64,000 nt of DNA from Persicaria tinctoria. Taxonomy: Eukaryota; Streptophyta; Magnoliopsida; Caryophyllales; Polygonaceae. The notes under the pieces are model-generated. The model did no database searches. It saw only the letters and a program-made list of their open reading frames with translations, and was not told the origin of the DNA. Made by a program: the position numbers and the translations under genes. The stretch lies in the NCBI GenBank assembly GCA_037127255.1, contig JBANSL010000013.1, forward strand, positions 13,412,688 through 13,476,687. Reading direction: 5' to 3'. Below, in pieces: positions 1 through 9,779 of this stretch (position 1 is its first letter; every line of letters begins with the position of its first letter).

Positions 1-327
1 CTGCAAATCCACAGTCTTCGCCTCTGATAAAGCACTGAAGAACCTCTCTTCTCCATCTTTGGTCGAGTAGGAACTTACCACCGCAAAGCCATGGCAAGCA
101 GGTTGAAATTTGAAGGGGCTTTTCACCCATCTAGCAATTACTGCTGGAATTGGAGACCAAGTGGAGGAATTAACCTCTTTGGGGTTTGATTTGTGCAAAA
201 CCAGGGCGGTTAGGGGTTTGGCAGACGGGATTTGCAAGCACGGAGGTGAGTCGGCATGGTGACGGCGACCAGGAGGTGAAATCGCAGGCGCGTGAGGCGT
301 GTTGTTTTTGTGGCTTAGGGTTTCCAT
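1..327 (-). CDS. 5' end of an unidentified host gene (109 codons, runs off the window)
   Basis: The reading frame starts at ATG 327-325 and stays open for 109 codons to the window edge. The start context is strong (A at -3, G at +4). The N-terminal ~70 residues are rich in Ser, Pro, Lys and His with few acidic residues, which resembles an organelle transit peptide. The visible C-terminal part is more folded in character and includes RWVKSPFKFQPACHGFAVV and SALSEAKTVDLQ. I do not recognise the family. A near-consensus splice donor (GGTAAGT, GT at 78-77) lies inside the frame, so the exon may end there instead. An out-of-frame upstream ATG at 352-350 opens a short ORF that overlaps this start. 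A full-length LINE ends 17 bp upstream in the same orientation. Confidence 0.55.
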   Translation of the reverse strand, partial: METLSHKNNTPHAPAISPPGRRHHADSPPCLQIPSAKPLTALVLHKSNPKEVNSSTWSPIPAVIARWVKSPFKFQPACHGFAVVSSYSTKDGEERFFSALSEAKTVDLQ

Positions 328-343
328 TTGTGTAGAGGTTTTT

Positions 344-357
344 TGCTAACATTGTTT
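344..357. repeat. 14-bp target-site duplication of the first LINE (3' side)
   Basis: TGCTAACATTGTTT at 344-357 matches 6279-6292 perfectly. It abuts the poly(A) end of the LINE (poly-T on the plus strand). Confidence 0.92.
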
Positions 358-416
358 TTTTTTTTTTGGTAAACAACACGGGGCGGAAAACCAACCCGAG
401 TTACAAAGTTCAAAAG

Positions 417-3400
417 CTACATCACGACCATCCGGGGAGTAGCCTTCCCCATACAATCACTCTCAATGAGTTTCTTCGTATCATCCGGTGGCTCCAATAG
501 CTCGTGAAACCCATGAACCAACGACAGGCTCATCTTGGCAAGGGAGTCGGCGACCTTGTTCGCTTCCCTGAAGACATGACGGAGCTGGATCGACCAGTTC
601 CTTTTCAGAAAGCCTTGGCAACACTTAACCAGGCTCGAAGACGGATGGTAATCCGCCACACCATTAACCACCATAGAGTAAGCCATTCGAGAATCCGTTT
701 CCACCTCGACTTGACGGAAACCCATCCTCCAGGCTAGGCGGAGACACCCAAGGATCCCCCATAATTCTGCCATAACCGTCGGACACGAGCCAATACGATG
801 TCCAAAACCTCCCACCCAAGCGCCTTCCGCCGTCCTGAGAACTCCACCAGCTGCTGCATTCCCCTCCTTGCACACAGCGCCATCCGCGTTGGCTTTGATC
901 CAATTCTGATTCGGCTTAGTCCATGCGATATCAACCTTCTGTTTGACGGCTTTCGGGACAACGTCTGGCCTCAAATTCCACACCATGCTGTACTCCTTCG
1001 TGTTATCCAGAATAAACCTTGCTTTGTTTGGTCTGTCCCCGCCGTTGTTGAAGACCCGTTCATTCCGCCACTTCCAAGCCCACCATAGAGCATTTGCGAA
1101 AATGCAAGCCCATTGCACTCCGTCCGCGGTAATCCGGTTCGACATGATATTCGCCCTTAACCATTCTGCACAAGGCAAATCAAAAAACTCAGAATCCACA
1201 CTTCCATTCAAAAGACAGTTCCAAACATTAGTAAAGGATGGGCAGTCCCTGAATATGTGGATCATCGACTCCGGCTTGTCCTTGCACTTAGAACACCAGG
1301 GTTCAGTTGCCATGTGTCTCCGGCGTCTCTCCTCATTGGTGAGTATCACCCCTCTGATGACTAACCAAGTAAACATTCGAACACGCTCGTTAACCTGCAG
1401 TCTCCAAATCCTCCTGAAAATAACCCCATCAGCACTAGCAAAATCATTAGCAAGGATTAGTTGATCATAAGCCGACTTTATGGAGTAATTCCCGTCGTCT
1501 GTCGCCTTCCAGCTCAAGCAATCCGGGGTATCCTCTTCCTCGTTCACCAAGGCTGCTGCAAGCGACAGGAGCACCCCTGCCGGCAGCGCGCTTCCAAGCA
1601 GCTCCCATCGCCAGCCTTCCCCGTCGCACCAATAATCTCTGACAGTTCTATTCTGTTCCTCCTCCGTCAAGCTCCTATTAATCACTTCCTCAAGACTCTT
1701 GTCCACCAGCCATCTATCTCTCCAGAAGAGGATCGATTCTCCGTCTCCGACGACCCATTTGATGCCCTCATTCACCACCCTATTGAGGCTTATCCTCATG
1801 CTTGCCCAGATTGCCGAGCAACCCGCCATTATGGTGCCATTGTCGCGAACGTACTTGGCCTGCAAAATCCTGCACCACATAGAGCCTTTACTATTATTAA
1901 TAAATCTCCAAACCAATTTACCTGTAACCGCAATGTTCAGCTCCCTCATAGACCGCACTCCCAAACCTCCGCTAGCTTTCGGCTTACAAACATCCTCCCA
2001 AGCAACTAAATGAATTTTCCTTTGAGCATCATTATCGCCCCAAATGAAGCCCCGAACCGCCTTGTCGATAGCATCACATATCGCAGCCGGGAGTGAAACA
2101 GTGGCCATAGTGTATAAAGGTATCGAATTAAGGACAGATTTAGCAAGCGTCACCCGACCCGCCAAGCTCAGCCGCTTTTGCCGCCACCCCGCCAATCTGT
2201 TCGTCACCTTGTCGAGCAAGGGACTGAACGTATCTTTCTCAATTCTAGTGTGTAAAATCGGCATCCCGAGGTAACTACCAAGATTATTAGTCACTTCGAA
2301 ACCGCAACTCGACTTCAGATCCTCCACGACAGCTTCAGAGACATTGGGGGAAACAAAGAGCTTCGACTTGCTGATGTTCACCCTTTGCCCGGAAGCCTTG
2401 CAAAACCTCTCCAGAACCTCTTGAATAACTGATAGTTGCGAGACAGACGCCTCCGCCACTAACACAATGTCATCCGCGAACATAATGTGTGAGATCTCCG
2501 GCCCGCTCCTCGTAATTTTCGCCGGTTTCCAGCAACCTCTATGCACAGCCCTCTCCACCATGTGACTGAGTCTTTCAATGCACAACACGAACAGATAAGG
2601 AGAGATCGGATCCCCTTGCCTGATGCCTCTGGAAGGTTCAAACTCCTCCGTAATCTCACCATTAACAAGCACACGGGTGTTAACGGAGCTGATACATTCC
2701 ATAATCAACTCTATCCACTCCTTGGCCAGACCCGTGTCAACCAGAGTATCAGCGATAAAATCCCAACGCAACCTATCATAGGCTTTCTCGAGATCGATTT
2801 TGAGAATCATCCAACCTGCTTTGCCTTTCTTTCTTCTCATGGAGTGTACCATCTCTTGCATAACGACAATATTGTCCGTAATCTGCCTCCCCGGAATAAA
2901 ACTACCTTGCATAGGTCCAATGAGGGACCCCAACAACGGCTTAATCCGGTTCGCCAGAATCTTGGTAATGATCTTGTAGATGACGTTGCAGAGACTGATC
3001 GGCCGGAACTGGGAAATCAACTCAGGCCTCGCCACCTTAGCTAGGAGGACGATGAGGGTCTCATTCGCAGCCCTAGGAAGCTTACCAGTGGCAAAGAAGT
3101 CCCTAATAAACTTGATGACGGTGCAGCCCACCGTCGACCAACATTTTTGGAAGAAAATAGCTTGGAATCCGTCAATTCCGGGAGCTTTGAAGGCGCCCAT
3201 ATCCTTGACAGCAATGTATATGTCCTCATCCGAAATATGCTTGTTCAGCTGTTCCAATTCCTCTGAAGGAATAACAGGAAACGCTCCACTCTCCATATCA
3301 ATGGGAACCCTTTCCGCATCCGGGATAGTATAAAGGTTCTTGAAGAAGTCTACAACCTTCCCTTCAATCACCTTCATGTCCAGAATCTCCGAGCCGTCTT

Positions 3401-4598
3401 CGTCCTTCAAAACCTGGATTCTGTTTCTCTTGCGCCGGATAACGGTCGAGAGATGGAAATAGGAAGTGTTTCTGTCTCCAGCTTTCAACCAATTCTCTCT
3501 CGACTTCTGAAACCAAAGAAGTTCCTCCTGCTCCAGTACCTTATTTAATTCGGCTTGAATTCTGCTCTCCTCGTCGATCAGCTCATTCGTCGGGCATCTG
3601 TTCATCTCCACCTGGACCCTACGCAGCTCCTCCGTCACCTTCCCTTTCTTTTCAAAAATATCCCCAAACACCTCCCGATTCCATTTAAGTAAGCAGCCTT
3701 TGAGGTGCTCCATGGCCTCGGGTACATTCTCGTCATCCTTCCACTCCTTGTCCAGCAAACCATTAAACTCCGGGTGAGTTAACCAAGCAGCCTGGAAGCG
3801 AAACGGCCTTCTGCACTTGTTCAGGTGCAATGGCGGATTCATCGTGAGCAGCAGAGGAGCGTGATCGGAATTGAACTTCGGAAGGTGACGAACCATAGCT
3901 TCCGGCCAATCCAGACGAGCCTCCGCATTGCCCATCACACGGTCAAGACGTCTCTCCTTCAGCGTGTCCACCTTCTTACCTCTCGACCAGGTAAACGTAG
4001 GTCCAACAAAGCCCCAATCAACCATATCAAACTCGTCAATCCAGCTTCTGAAGGAGTCCGAGTCCGGAGACAGGTTGCCGTCATCCTCGTTCTGTTCCCA
4101 GTCGTTAATGATGCAGTTGAAATCCCCGCCAACCACCACGGGACCAGCAGTATTCACCATCGCTGCCGAAAGATCCCTCCAGAAACCTCTCCTGTCCTGA
4201 ACCGTCGGATGACCATAAACAACAATCAAATGGAACTTCTTCCCATCATAACTCACCTCAGCGACGATAAATCTCTCGTTAGTCCTTCTGATAGTGATAT
4301 TCACCGTATCATCATTCCATAGGAGCCAAACCCCTCCCTTAAAGCCGTTAGCTTCCACAATACACCTGCAAGAAAAATCCATACGATCACATACCTCTTT
4401 CGCTCGAACACCGGAGATTTTGGGTTCGAAAATCGCTAGCACATTCACTTTGTGATGCTTCAACATGTATCTAATAGCCCTGCGGAACCCGTTGCTACCG
4501 GCACCACAGCAATTCCAAAGTAGGCAATTCATTAAAACTAGTAAAAAGCGGAGACGGACACACCAGGACATCTTAGACAGATACCCTATTAACGCCAT
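417..4598 (-). CDS. LINE ORF2: endonuclease / reverse transcriptase / RNase H polyprotein
   Basis: A 1393-residue protein that nicks the target and copies element RNA at the nick (target-primed reverse transcription). Domains in order: exonuclease-endonuclease-phosphatase at ~24-252 (WNCCGAGS, GGDFN near 157-161, SDHAP at 244-248); non-LTR reverse transcriptase at ~515-790 (FRPISLCN at 531, KIDLEKAYD with catalytic Asp 602, RGIRQGDPISPYLF, FADD at 707-710); zf-RVT Cys/His region at ~1045-1125; RNase H at ~1235-1360, with all four acidic positions visible (ADGA, AELWG, ETDS, VADSL). There are no internal stops. The annotated ATG overlaps ORF1 by 26 nt. A second in-frame ATG (4571-4569) lies one base beyond the ORF1 stop and may be the real start by reinitiation. 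Confidence 0.93.
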   Translation of the reverse strand: MALIGYLSKMSWCVRLRFLLVLMNCLLWNCCGAGSNGFRRAIRYMLKHHKVNVLAIFEPKISGVRAKEVCDRMDFSCRCIVEANGFKGGVWLLWNDDTVNITIRRTNERFIVAEVSYDGKKFHLIVVYGHPTVQDRRGFWRDLSAAMVNTAGPVVVGGDFNCIINDWEQNEDDGNLSPDSDSFRSWIDEFDMVDWGFVGPTFTWSRGKKVDTLKERRLDRVMGNAEARLDWPEAMVRHLPKFNSDHAPLLLTMNPPLHLNKCRRPFRFQAAWLTHPEFNGLLDKEWKDDENVPEAMEHLKGCLLKWNREVFGDIFEKKGKVTEELRRVQVEMNRCPTNELIDEESRIQAELNKVLEQEELLWFQKSRENWLKAGDRNTSYFHLSTVIRRKRNRIQVLKDEDGSEILDMKVIEGKVVDFFKNLYTIPDAERVPIDMESGAFPVIPSEELEQLNKHISDEDIYIAVKDMGAFKAPGIDGFQAIFFQKCWSTVGCTVIKFIRDFFATGKLPRAANETLIVLLAKVARPELISQFRPISLCNVIYKIITKILANRIKPLLGSLIGPMQGSFIPGRQITDNIVVMQEMVHSMRRKKGKAGWMILKIDLEKAYDRLRWDFIADTLVDTGLAKEWIELIMECISSVNTRVLVNGEITEEFEPSRGIRQGDPISPYLFVLCIERLSHMVERAVHRGCWKPAKITRSGPEISHIMFADDIVLVAEASVSQLSVIQEVLERFCKASGQRVNISKSKLFVSPNVSEAVVEDLKSSCGFEVTNNLGSYLGMPILHTRIEKDTFSPLLDKVTNRLAGWRQKRLSLAGRVTLAKSVLNSIPLYTMATVSLPAAICDAIDKAVRGFIWGDNDAQRKIHLVAWEDVCKPKASGGLGVRSMRELNIAVTGKLVWRFINNSKGSMWCRILQAKYVRDNGTIMAGCSAIWASMRISLNRVVNEGIKWVVGDGESILFWRDRWLVDKSLEEVINRSLTEEEQNRTVRDYWCDGEGWRWELLGSALPAGVLLSLAAALVNEEEDTPDCLSWKATDDGNYSIKSAYDQLILANDFASADGVIFRRIWRLQVNERVRMFTWLVIRGVILTNEERRRRHMATEPWCSKCKDKPESMIHIFRDCPSFTNVWNCLLNGSVDSEFFDLPCAEWLRANIMSNRITADGVQWACIFANALWWAWKWRNERVFNNGGDRPNKARFILDNTKEYSMVWNLRPDVVPKAVKQKVDIAWTKPNQNWIKANADGAVCKEGNAAAGGVLRTAEGAWVGGFGHRIGSCPTVMAELWGILGCLRLAWRMGFRQVEVETDSRMAYSMVVNGVADYHPSSSLVKCCQGFLKRNWSIQLRHVFREANKVADSLAKMSLSLVHGFHELLEPPDDTKKLIESDCMGKATPRMVVM

Positions 4599-6228
4599 CG
4601 TCGACCAACATCGTCACCTCCATAGGTGCCCTAGCTATGCTCGGATCCTTGTCATCCTCCGTACTTGACCTTCCTCTGTTCTCTGTGTTCTCCGAACCCT
4701 GAATCACTTTGCTATTGACCGCCGGAGAAACCTCATTCCTCTCGCCGTTTTTACTGGTGATGGCAGGGATATTGCCCTGGATACCATCAGCATTAGTAAT
4801 CACCTTTCTAATAGGAATTAAACCTCCCTGGCCCGGCCCACTTTCAGTCACGAGATCCTTGAGGTTTTGGAAATAAGAAACCGGCTCTGTCCTCTGCCTT
4901 TTGAGCGGCCCAGTCTGTTCTCTCGTCATCAGGCCCGTCACCTTGGGCCCTTTACCCTTTTCCTTGGGCCTCCTAGGTTTATTTATCCTACTAGCCTCAC
5001 CCATCACAAAGTTAATCTGTCCTTGGTTATGCGAGGCCTGCACCTGCACATTCCTTATCTCGTTCTCCTCAGCGCCGTTCTTTTTGCCTTTATCTCCATC
5101 AATTCCAACGCCTCCATTAATGCTATCTCCTTCAATTCGCGCGCTGTTGTCATTATTCCTCCTAACCGCTCCCGAGGAGTCCTTTTCGGCTTCCATCTGA
5201 CCGTTATCCACCCCTGCTCCGGCGTCTCCACCGGCCCTGCTGTTCTCTCCGGCCTTGTTCCCTTTCTTGCTTTGATTCCGGCGCCGGCGACTGACTTCCA
5301 TCCACGGCCCATAGCACCCTCTATTCCCGTCCGTAGTGTCCCGGGTGTCTGTTCCGGGAGTGCTTTCTTCCCCCTTCTCAACTTCTGGATTGCCATCCAT
5401 CTCCATATCTTTCGTTTCGCCATTGCTCCCTGGTTCCTTTCTATGTTCCTTCCTTGACTCTCCTCCATTGTTGCACTGCATCGCCAGATGACCAAACCTG
5501 CCACATTTGAAACAAATTTTGGTAAGTCCTTCATATTCAAGAAAGTAAACACATCCATTGATTGTTATGGTTCCTTTGAGGGGCTTAGCCAGATCCACTT
5601 CCACGCACACCCTGGCATATCTCCCCCTGTTCGTGAACAGGGTCCGGGTGTCGACCTTGATCGGTCTGCCTATCCCGGACGCGATCTTCCGAAGGATGTT
5701 CTCCTCATAGAACACTATCGGCAGATTCGACACTCTAACCCATGCCGGCGATGTCGAAATCACATCCGTTAGCGGGTCGAAGCAAGACGTCCAGGCCTTG
5801 ATTATTAGGTAGTGTCCGAATATCGACCATGGCCCTCCAGTAAGAGCCTTCGTGTAATCATGCTCTGTTTCGAATCTCACAACATAGTATCCTTTCGGAA
5901 GATCAGCGAGAAGCATCTGTCCTGCCGGCCTCCACATCTCCCTTAACTTTCTTTCCATTGTAGCATATGGAATGAATCCCCCCAGAACTTTTATTATAAG
6001 CGATGTTTGCCAAACCGATTCGAGCTTAGCCATTATCTCCTGAGGGATATCGACAACCGGATCGCTGTCCACCCCGCCTGGGAACGAAACAACAACCTTG
6101 TCATCGACGTACCCTACGTCAAACGGCCTTCCGAACTGGTTTGGTTCGCCCATCAATACATTTTTCCATCCTCGTGAACTATCCGGAGGGTCTCCCGACG
6201 GGCCAGAGGCCCTCGAGCCACTAGCCAT
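4573..6228 (-). CDS. LINE ORF1: DUF4283 / zinc-knuckle RNA-binding (gag-like) protein
   Basis: A 551-residue ORF1 protein, expected to coat element RNA. Residues ~70-190 form the DUF4283 region (LREMWRPAG, YVVRFETEHDYTKAL, GGPWSIFGHYLII). A single CCHC zinc knuckle follows at 239-252 (Cys239, Cys242, His247, Cys252). The C-terminal half is low-complexity, charged and Gly/Asn-rich, typical of plant L1 ORF1. It begins MASGSRASGP close to the element's 5' end. Its stop codon TAA lies one base before an in-frame ORF2 ATG. Confidence 0.92.
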   Translation of the reverse strand: MASGSRASGPSGDPPDSSRGWKNVLMGEPNQFGRPFDVGYVDDKVVVSFPGGVDSDPVVDIPQEIMAKLESVWQTSLIIKVLGGFIPYATMERKLREMWRPAGQMLLADLPKGYYVVRFETEHDYTKALTGGPWSIFGHYLIIKAWTSCFDPLTDVISTSPAWVRVSNLPIVFYEENILRKIASGIGRPIKVDTRTLFTNRGRYARVCVEVDLAKPLKGTITINGCVYFLEYEGLTKICFKCGRFGHLAMQCNNGGESRKEHRKEPGSNGETKDMEMDGNPEVEKGEESTPGTDTRDTTDGNRGCYGPWMEVSRRRRNQSKKGNKAGENSRAGGDAGAGVDNGQMEAEKDSSGAVRRNNDNSARIEGDSINGGVGIDGDKGKKNGAEENEIRNVQVQASHNQGQINFVMGEASRINKPRRPKEKGKGPKVTGLMTREQTGPLKRQRTEPVSYFQNLKDLVTESGPGQGGLIPIRKVITNADGIQGNIPAITSKNGERNEVSPAVNSKVIQGSENTENRGRSSTEDDKDPSIARAPMEVTMLVDDGVNRVSV

Positions 6229-6278
6229 CAGCGCAGAACGCGTTTTATACCTTTCACAACAAACAACCCCTCAGGTAG

Positions 6279-6292
6279 TGCTAACATTGTTT
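6279..6292. repeat. 14-bp target-site duplication of the first LINE (5' side)
   Basis: Perfect match to 344-357. The sequence to the right (6293 onward) would be the original upstream region of the host gene at 327. Confidence 0.92.
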
Positions 6293-6415
6293 GTTTTCCT
6301 TTACTCCTCTTATTCTTTGCATTGTTTTTGTTTGATTTTTATAATAATATTAAGTCATTCGAAAAAAAACTCTATTACGTTATAGGTAAAGAAATAACAT
6401 AAACATCTTAATCAT

Positions 6416-6735
6416 TAGGGTTGTTATTCGAGTCGAATGAGCCGAATATTACTTGTTCATATTCAACTCATTTATGAACGAGCTCGAGCTCGAGCCGAAC
6501 CTAAATTTGAACTCGAGTTTAAAAATATGCTCATACTCGGCTGTTTTAGGAAATGAAATAGCTCGAGCCGAGCTTTTTTCGAGCATTAAGCAAACCAACT
6601 TGCTCAAAATTCGAGCAACAAGTTTTAAAATGTGATCATACTCGACTTGTTAAGAAAATGAACAAGCTCGAGCCGAATTTTTATCGAGTCAAGTCCGAGA
6701 CGAGCTCGAACTACTCGACTCATATAACCGTCATG
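6416..6735. mobile_element. hAT-like non-autonomous element made of CTCGAG-type words
   Basis: A 320-bp element flanked by a perfect 8-bp duplication TTAATCAT (6408-6415 and 6736-6743), the length typical of hAT transposons. The ends form a diverged terminal inverted repeat: TAGGGTTGTTATTCGAGTCG against the reverse complement of the right end, with 14 of 22 positions identical. The interior is a dense array of words such as GAGCTCGAGCCGAGC on both strands. A second copy with the same end structure lies at 38923-39375. No coding capacity. Confidence 0.75.
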
Positions 6736-6889
6736 TTAATCATCCAGTTCCTATTATGACTGAGATTGATTATGATTTTTGCCTTTCTACTCTAGTATTA
6801 CTCTCTAAACCATCATACAATCCACATTCCCATACTGCTACGTTTATACTCAAGCCCACAGCTACAAAGATTCGATCTCTTATCCCATA

Positions 6890-7122
6890 CTCCCTCCTTC
6901 CCACAATAATGGTCTTTGGACTATTTATACATTTTTAATGACCTAAAAACTATATAAAATATCCATTTTTTAATTAATTTTTAAAACAATTCTATACTTA
7001 TTAGTAATATGTATGATATTATTTAAAAATATTTAATAAAATGTTGATATTTTATATAGTTTTTAGCTTCTTAAGAAAATGTGTCTAAATAGTAAAAGAC
7101 ATCTATTGTGGGACAGATGGAG
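6890..7122. mobile_element. Stowaway-like MITE (Tc1/mariner type)
   Basis: A 233-bp AT-rich element with imperfect terminal inverted repeats (CTCCCTCCTTCCCACAATA and the complement of TATTGTGGGACAGATGGAG) and TA at both flanks (6888-6889, 7123-7124). No coding capacity. Confidence 0.75.
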
Positions 7123-7124
7123 TA

Positions 7125-7825
7125 ATCATTATACAGTGCATATATGCAGGGTATTCGAGGTGGTTGAAATAACTTCTTCTAGTCTAGAAGCAAATTAAAT
7201 TTGAAAAAATTTTACTTGTTTTTTTTATTTATTAATTTTAGCGATAAAATATAAATTTTAAAAAATAAAAAATTACAAAGATAACTTAACTTAGTTGGTA
7301 AATAATATTAATAGTAATAATATTTCCTCTCCGGACGTTCTGCTTGACCTTGGGATTTTTGCACATAAATTTGCGTCCGATGATAGAGCGGCCCGTATTT
7401 GTTCCCTCTTTTAGCATCGAGTCGATGCTTTGGCGTGGTTGTAGCATCGGGCATCCTATATGATCGAGTAGATCGTGGTTGTATTCGTGGTTTTTGAAGA
7501 TCCCTCATTTAGGTGGGGGCAACGTCGATGATCCGCACTTCCTTAATTTTCCCCTTTCTAGTGGTGAGTTACTGTTTTCTGCCATCTCGGCTCGAGAGGC
7601 CGTGTGAGACGTTGCGCTTTTCCGTGTTCTCGGCCTCCGTGGCTCACATGTTGGATCTTCCTCGACTCCTCAGTTGGTTGACAATTTTTATAAGATGTTT
7701 GAGTTTTTCTTTTATCTATATTGATTTGTGTTATTTATATTGACGGATAGACCGTTTGTCGATTGATCGACGTATTGAATTATCAGACAACAAGTATCTC
7801 AACTTCTTATCTTATCAAAAGGGGT
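7125..7825. other. Intergenic stretch, no gene recognised
   Basis: AT-rich to about 7310, then ~400 bp of more balanced composition with short ORFs under 80 codons that show no recognisable motifs. I see no RNA gene or element terminus here. Confidence 0.4.
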
Positions 7826-7837
7826 AACCGAAGCGCA

Positions 7838-8300
7838 CCCGGGACGCATCCGGGATGCGTGTACTGGCGCACCCACTGGACGCACATCCAGGATGCGTGT
7901 AAATGTTGGTTTTATGAAAAAAATGGTATATATAAGAAGAACCGGGTTAAAAAAGGGCGTTATAAAAGGTTCAACTAGCACGCATCCAGGATGCGTGCAG
8001 GCTTATTTTAATTTTTAAACCCTAACCCTACAAACCCTAAACTACCTAAAGTTCTAAAGGACACTCATCCTGGATGAGTGCAAACACATCTAGGATGCGT
8101 GTATAAACCCTAAACCCTAACCCTACAAACCCTAAACTACCTAAAGTTCTAAAGGACACTTATCCTGGATGAATGCAAACGCATCTAGGATGCGTGTATA
8201 AACCCTAAACCCTAACCGTACCCTACAAACCCTAAACTACCTAAAGTTCTAAAGGAAACTCATCCTGGATGAGTGCACACTCATCCTGGATGCGTATGAT
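7838..8300. repeat. Palindrome array with telomere-like tandem repeats
   Basis: The motif CACGCATCCAGGATGCGTG (a 19-bp odd palindrome) and variants such as CACTCATCCTGGATGAGTG recur throughout. From about 8017 to 8298 they sit in a ~95-100-bp tandem unit, repeated about three times, whose other half is CCCTAAA/CCCTAA telomere-like sequence followed by CTACCTAAAGTTCTAAAGGA. No coding capacity. The same palindrome motif reappears at 32624-32860. Confidence 0.8.
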
Positions 8301-8635
8301 CTATTATACCTAACAAAATCTTCATTTTATCATAATAAGCCTTAACAACGTAACCTAACTTCATTATAAGCCTAACAACATTTTAACTTATCATAATAAA
8401 CCCGATTTATAGCTTTGAACTTATGATTACAAGCACTCATTAGAAGAGTGTTTATAAAAGATTTCCTAAATGTTCATCAACAAATATTTACAATAAGCCA
8501 AAGTTCGAGGTCTACCACTAAGTTAACGGTTCATCTGAAACTCATCAATACGACTTAAGTTGTGTATGCAGTACGTATCAAATTCGTCTACACTCTCGTC
8601 ATGGGAGTCTCTCGAATAAGTGGTGATCGCATGGG

Positions 8636-8755
8636 TTATAGTTAGGGTTAGGTTTAAGGTTAGGATTAGGTTAGGGCTAGGTTATATATACATGAAATGA
8701 TGCATGGGTTAGAGTTAGGGTTATGGTTAGGGTTAGGTTATATATGAAATCCAAT
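8636..8755. repeat. Interstitial telomere-like TTAGGG array
   Basis: Degenerate TTAGGG/TTAGGTT repeats in two blocks. The orientation is opposite to the CCCTAA-containing units at 8017-8235. Confidence 0.7.
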
Positions 8756-9289
8756 CTTATTTGATGTATGCTAAGTGTTCAATATCGAGTTATCGACTAT
8801 ATACCATAACCCTAACTTTAATTAAGCATACATTATAACCTAATCAATTTAATCTCGTATATTGTTAGATTAAATTCTATATTGTCGAATATAAACTAAT
8901 AATTAAATCTCATTTAGTATTTTTATAGTGATTTACATACAATCGTTATAAAAAAAAATAGCAGAAATTAAATCAAAATATATTCATGTAGTATGGGTAT
9001 CATTCTGCATACCAACTCTCTAATCTAATTAAATGAAATCCAATCTTATTTGATATATGATAAGTGTTCAATATCGACAACAATAATCTAATTTCGATAA
9101 ATCCTAAAATATGAATAAATTGCTTTAAATGCTAATATATAATATAATTTTAATTAATATTAATAATCATTTTCGAACAATTTTAATTCTATTTGCAACA
9201 AATATGAATACATTATAATCAAAATTTTGAACGATTCAATTATAATATAGGCATTTACATTATTAACATTTTCAACATTATTACAAATT
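8756..9289. other. AT-rich non-coding stretch with a direct repeat
   Basis: No gene is visible. A ~45-bp segment around 8745-8790 (ATGAAATCCAATCTTATTTG followed by a TAAGTGTTCAATATCGA end) is repeated with few changes around 9034-9078. Confidence 0.5.
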
Positions 9290-9779
9290 TTTAAGGAGTT
9301 TTTGCTAAAATAACCCTGTTGGGTGAAACCCTTGCACGTCTAACCCCATTCGGAAAATTTTTGCAGAATTCCGGATATCCGGTTTTTTGGTTCAACCGGT
9401 AGCCCGTTGCAAAGAGAAAGGGAAGAGAGAAGGGGATCTGAGGCGAGCGAGAAAGGAGGGAGAAGGAAGGGGATCGCGGCGCAGGCGGAGGCGGAGGTGG
9501 AAGCAGGCGGAGGCGGAGGTGGAAGCTCCAGGCTCCGGGCTCAGTGGGAGGGCTCGAGCGCAGTCCATAAGAAGGGAGAAGGAAGGGGGTCGGGGGCGGC
9601 GGCTAGGGTTCCAATCGGGGCCCTTCGATTCCGCCTGTGTCGAAGCTCGCCGTGAAGAGCCTTCCTTGATTCCGCATGAGTGTGTCTCAAATCAGTGTGG
9701 CTGCCTCCGTGTATTGCTGGTTTGCGCTCGAGAATAGGGGCCGCCTGAGTGCGCTCGAGAATAGGGGCCGCCTCATCTT

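Larger units (their letters stand above)
358..6278 (-). mobile_element. Full-length L1-type plant LINE retrotransposon
   Basis: A 5.9-kb non-LTR retrotransposon on the minus strand. It has a short 5' leader (6278-6229), ORF1 (6228-4573), ORF2 (4598-417), a ~45-nt 3' UTR and a poly(A) tail (poly-T at about 358-367). Both ORFs are uninterrupted and the 14-bp TSD is perfect, so the insertion looks recent and possibly competent. It is of a different family from the LINE at 44.3-50.4 kb, judging from the ORF2 sequences. It sits directly upstream of, and in the same orientation as, the host gene starting at 327. Confidence 0.93.

Noticed and set aside
170..394. 74-codon minus-strand ORF over the first LINE junction
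   Set aside because: It crosses the poly(A) tail and target duplication and stops early. The in-frame host ORF from ATG 327 runs open to the window edge and is the better gene call.
8017..8298. CRISPR-like or true telomere array
   Set aside because: Only about three ~95-100-bp units with degenerate telomere motifs inside plant DNA. There is no spacer/repeat structure and both orientations occur within 800 bp.
9387..9737. 116-codon Arg/Glu-rich ORF
   Set aside because: It arises from GC-rich GGCGGAGGCGGAGG words and overlaps other open frames of equal quality; no motif.
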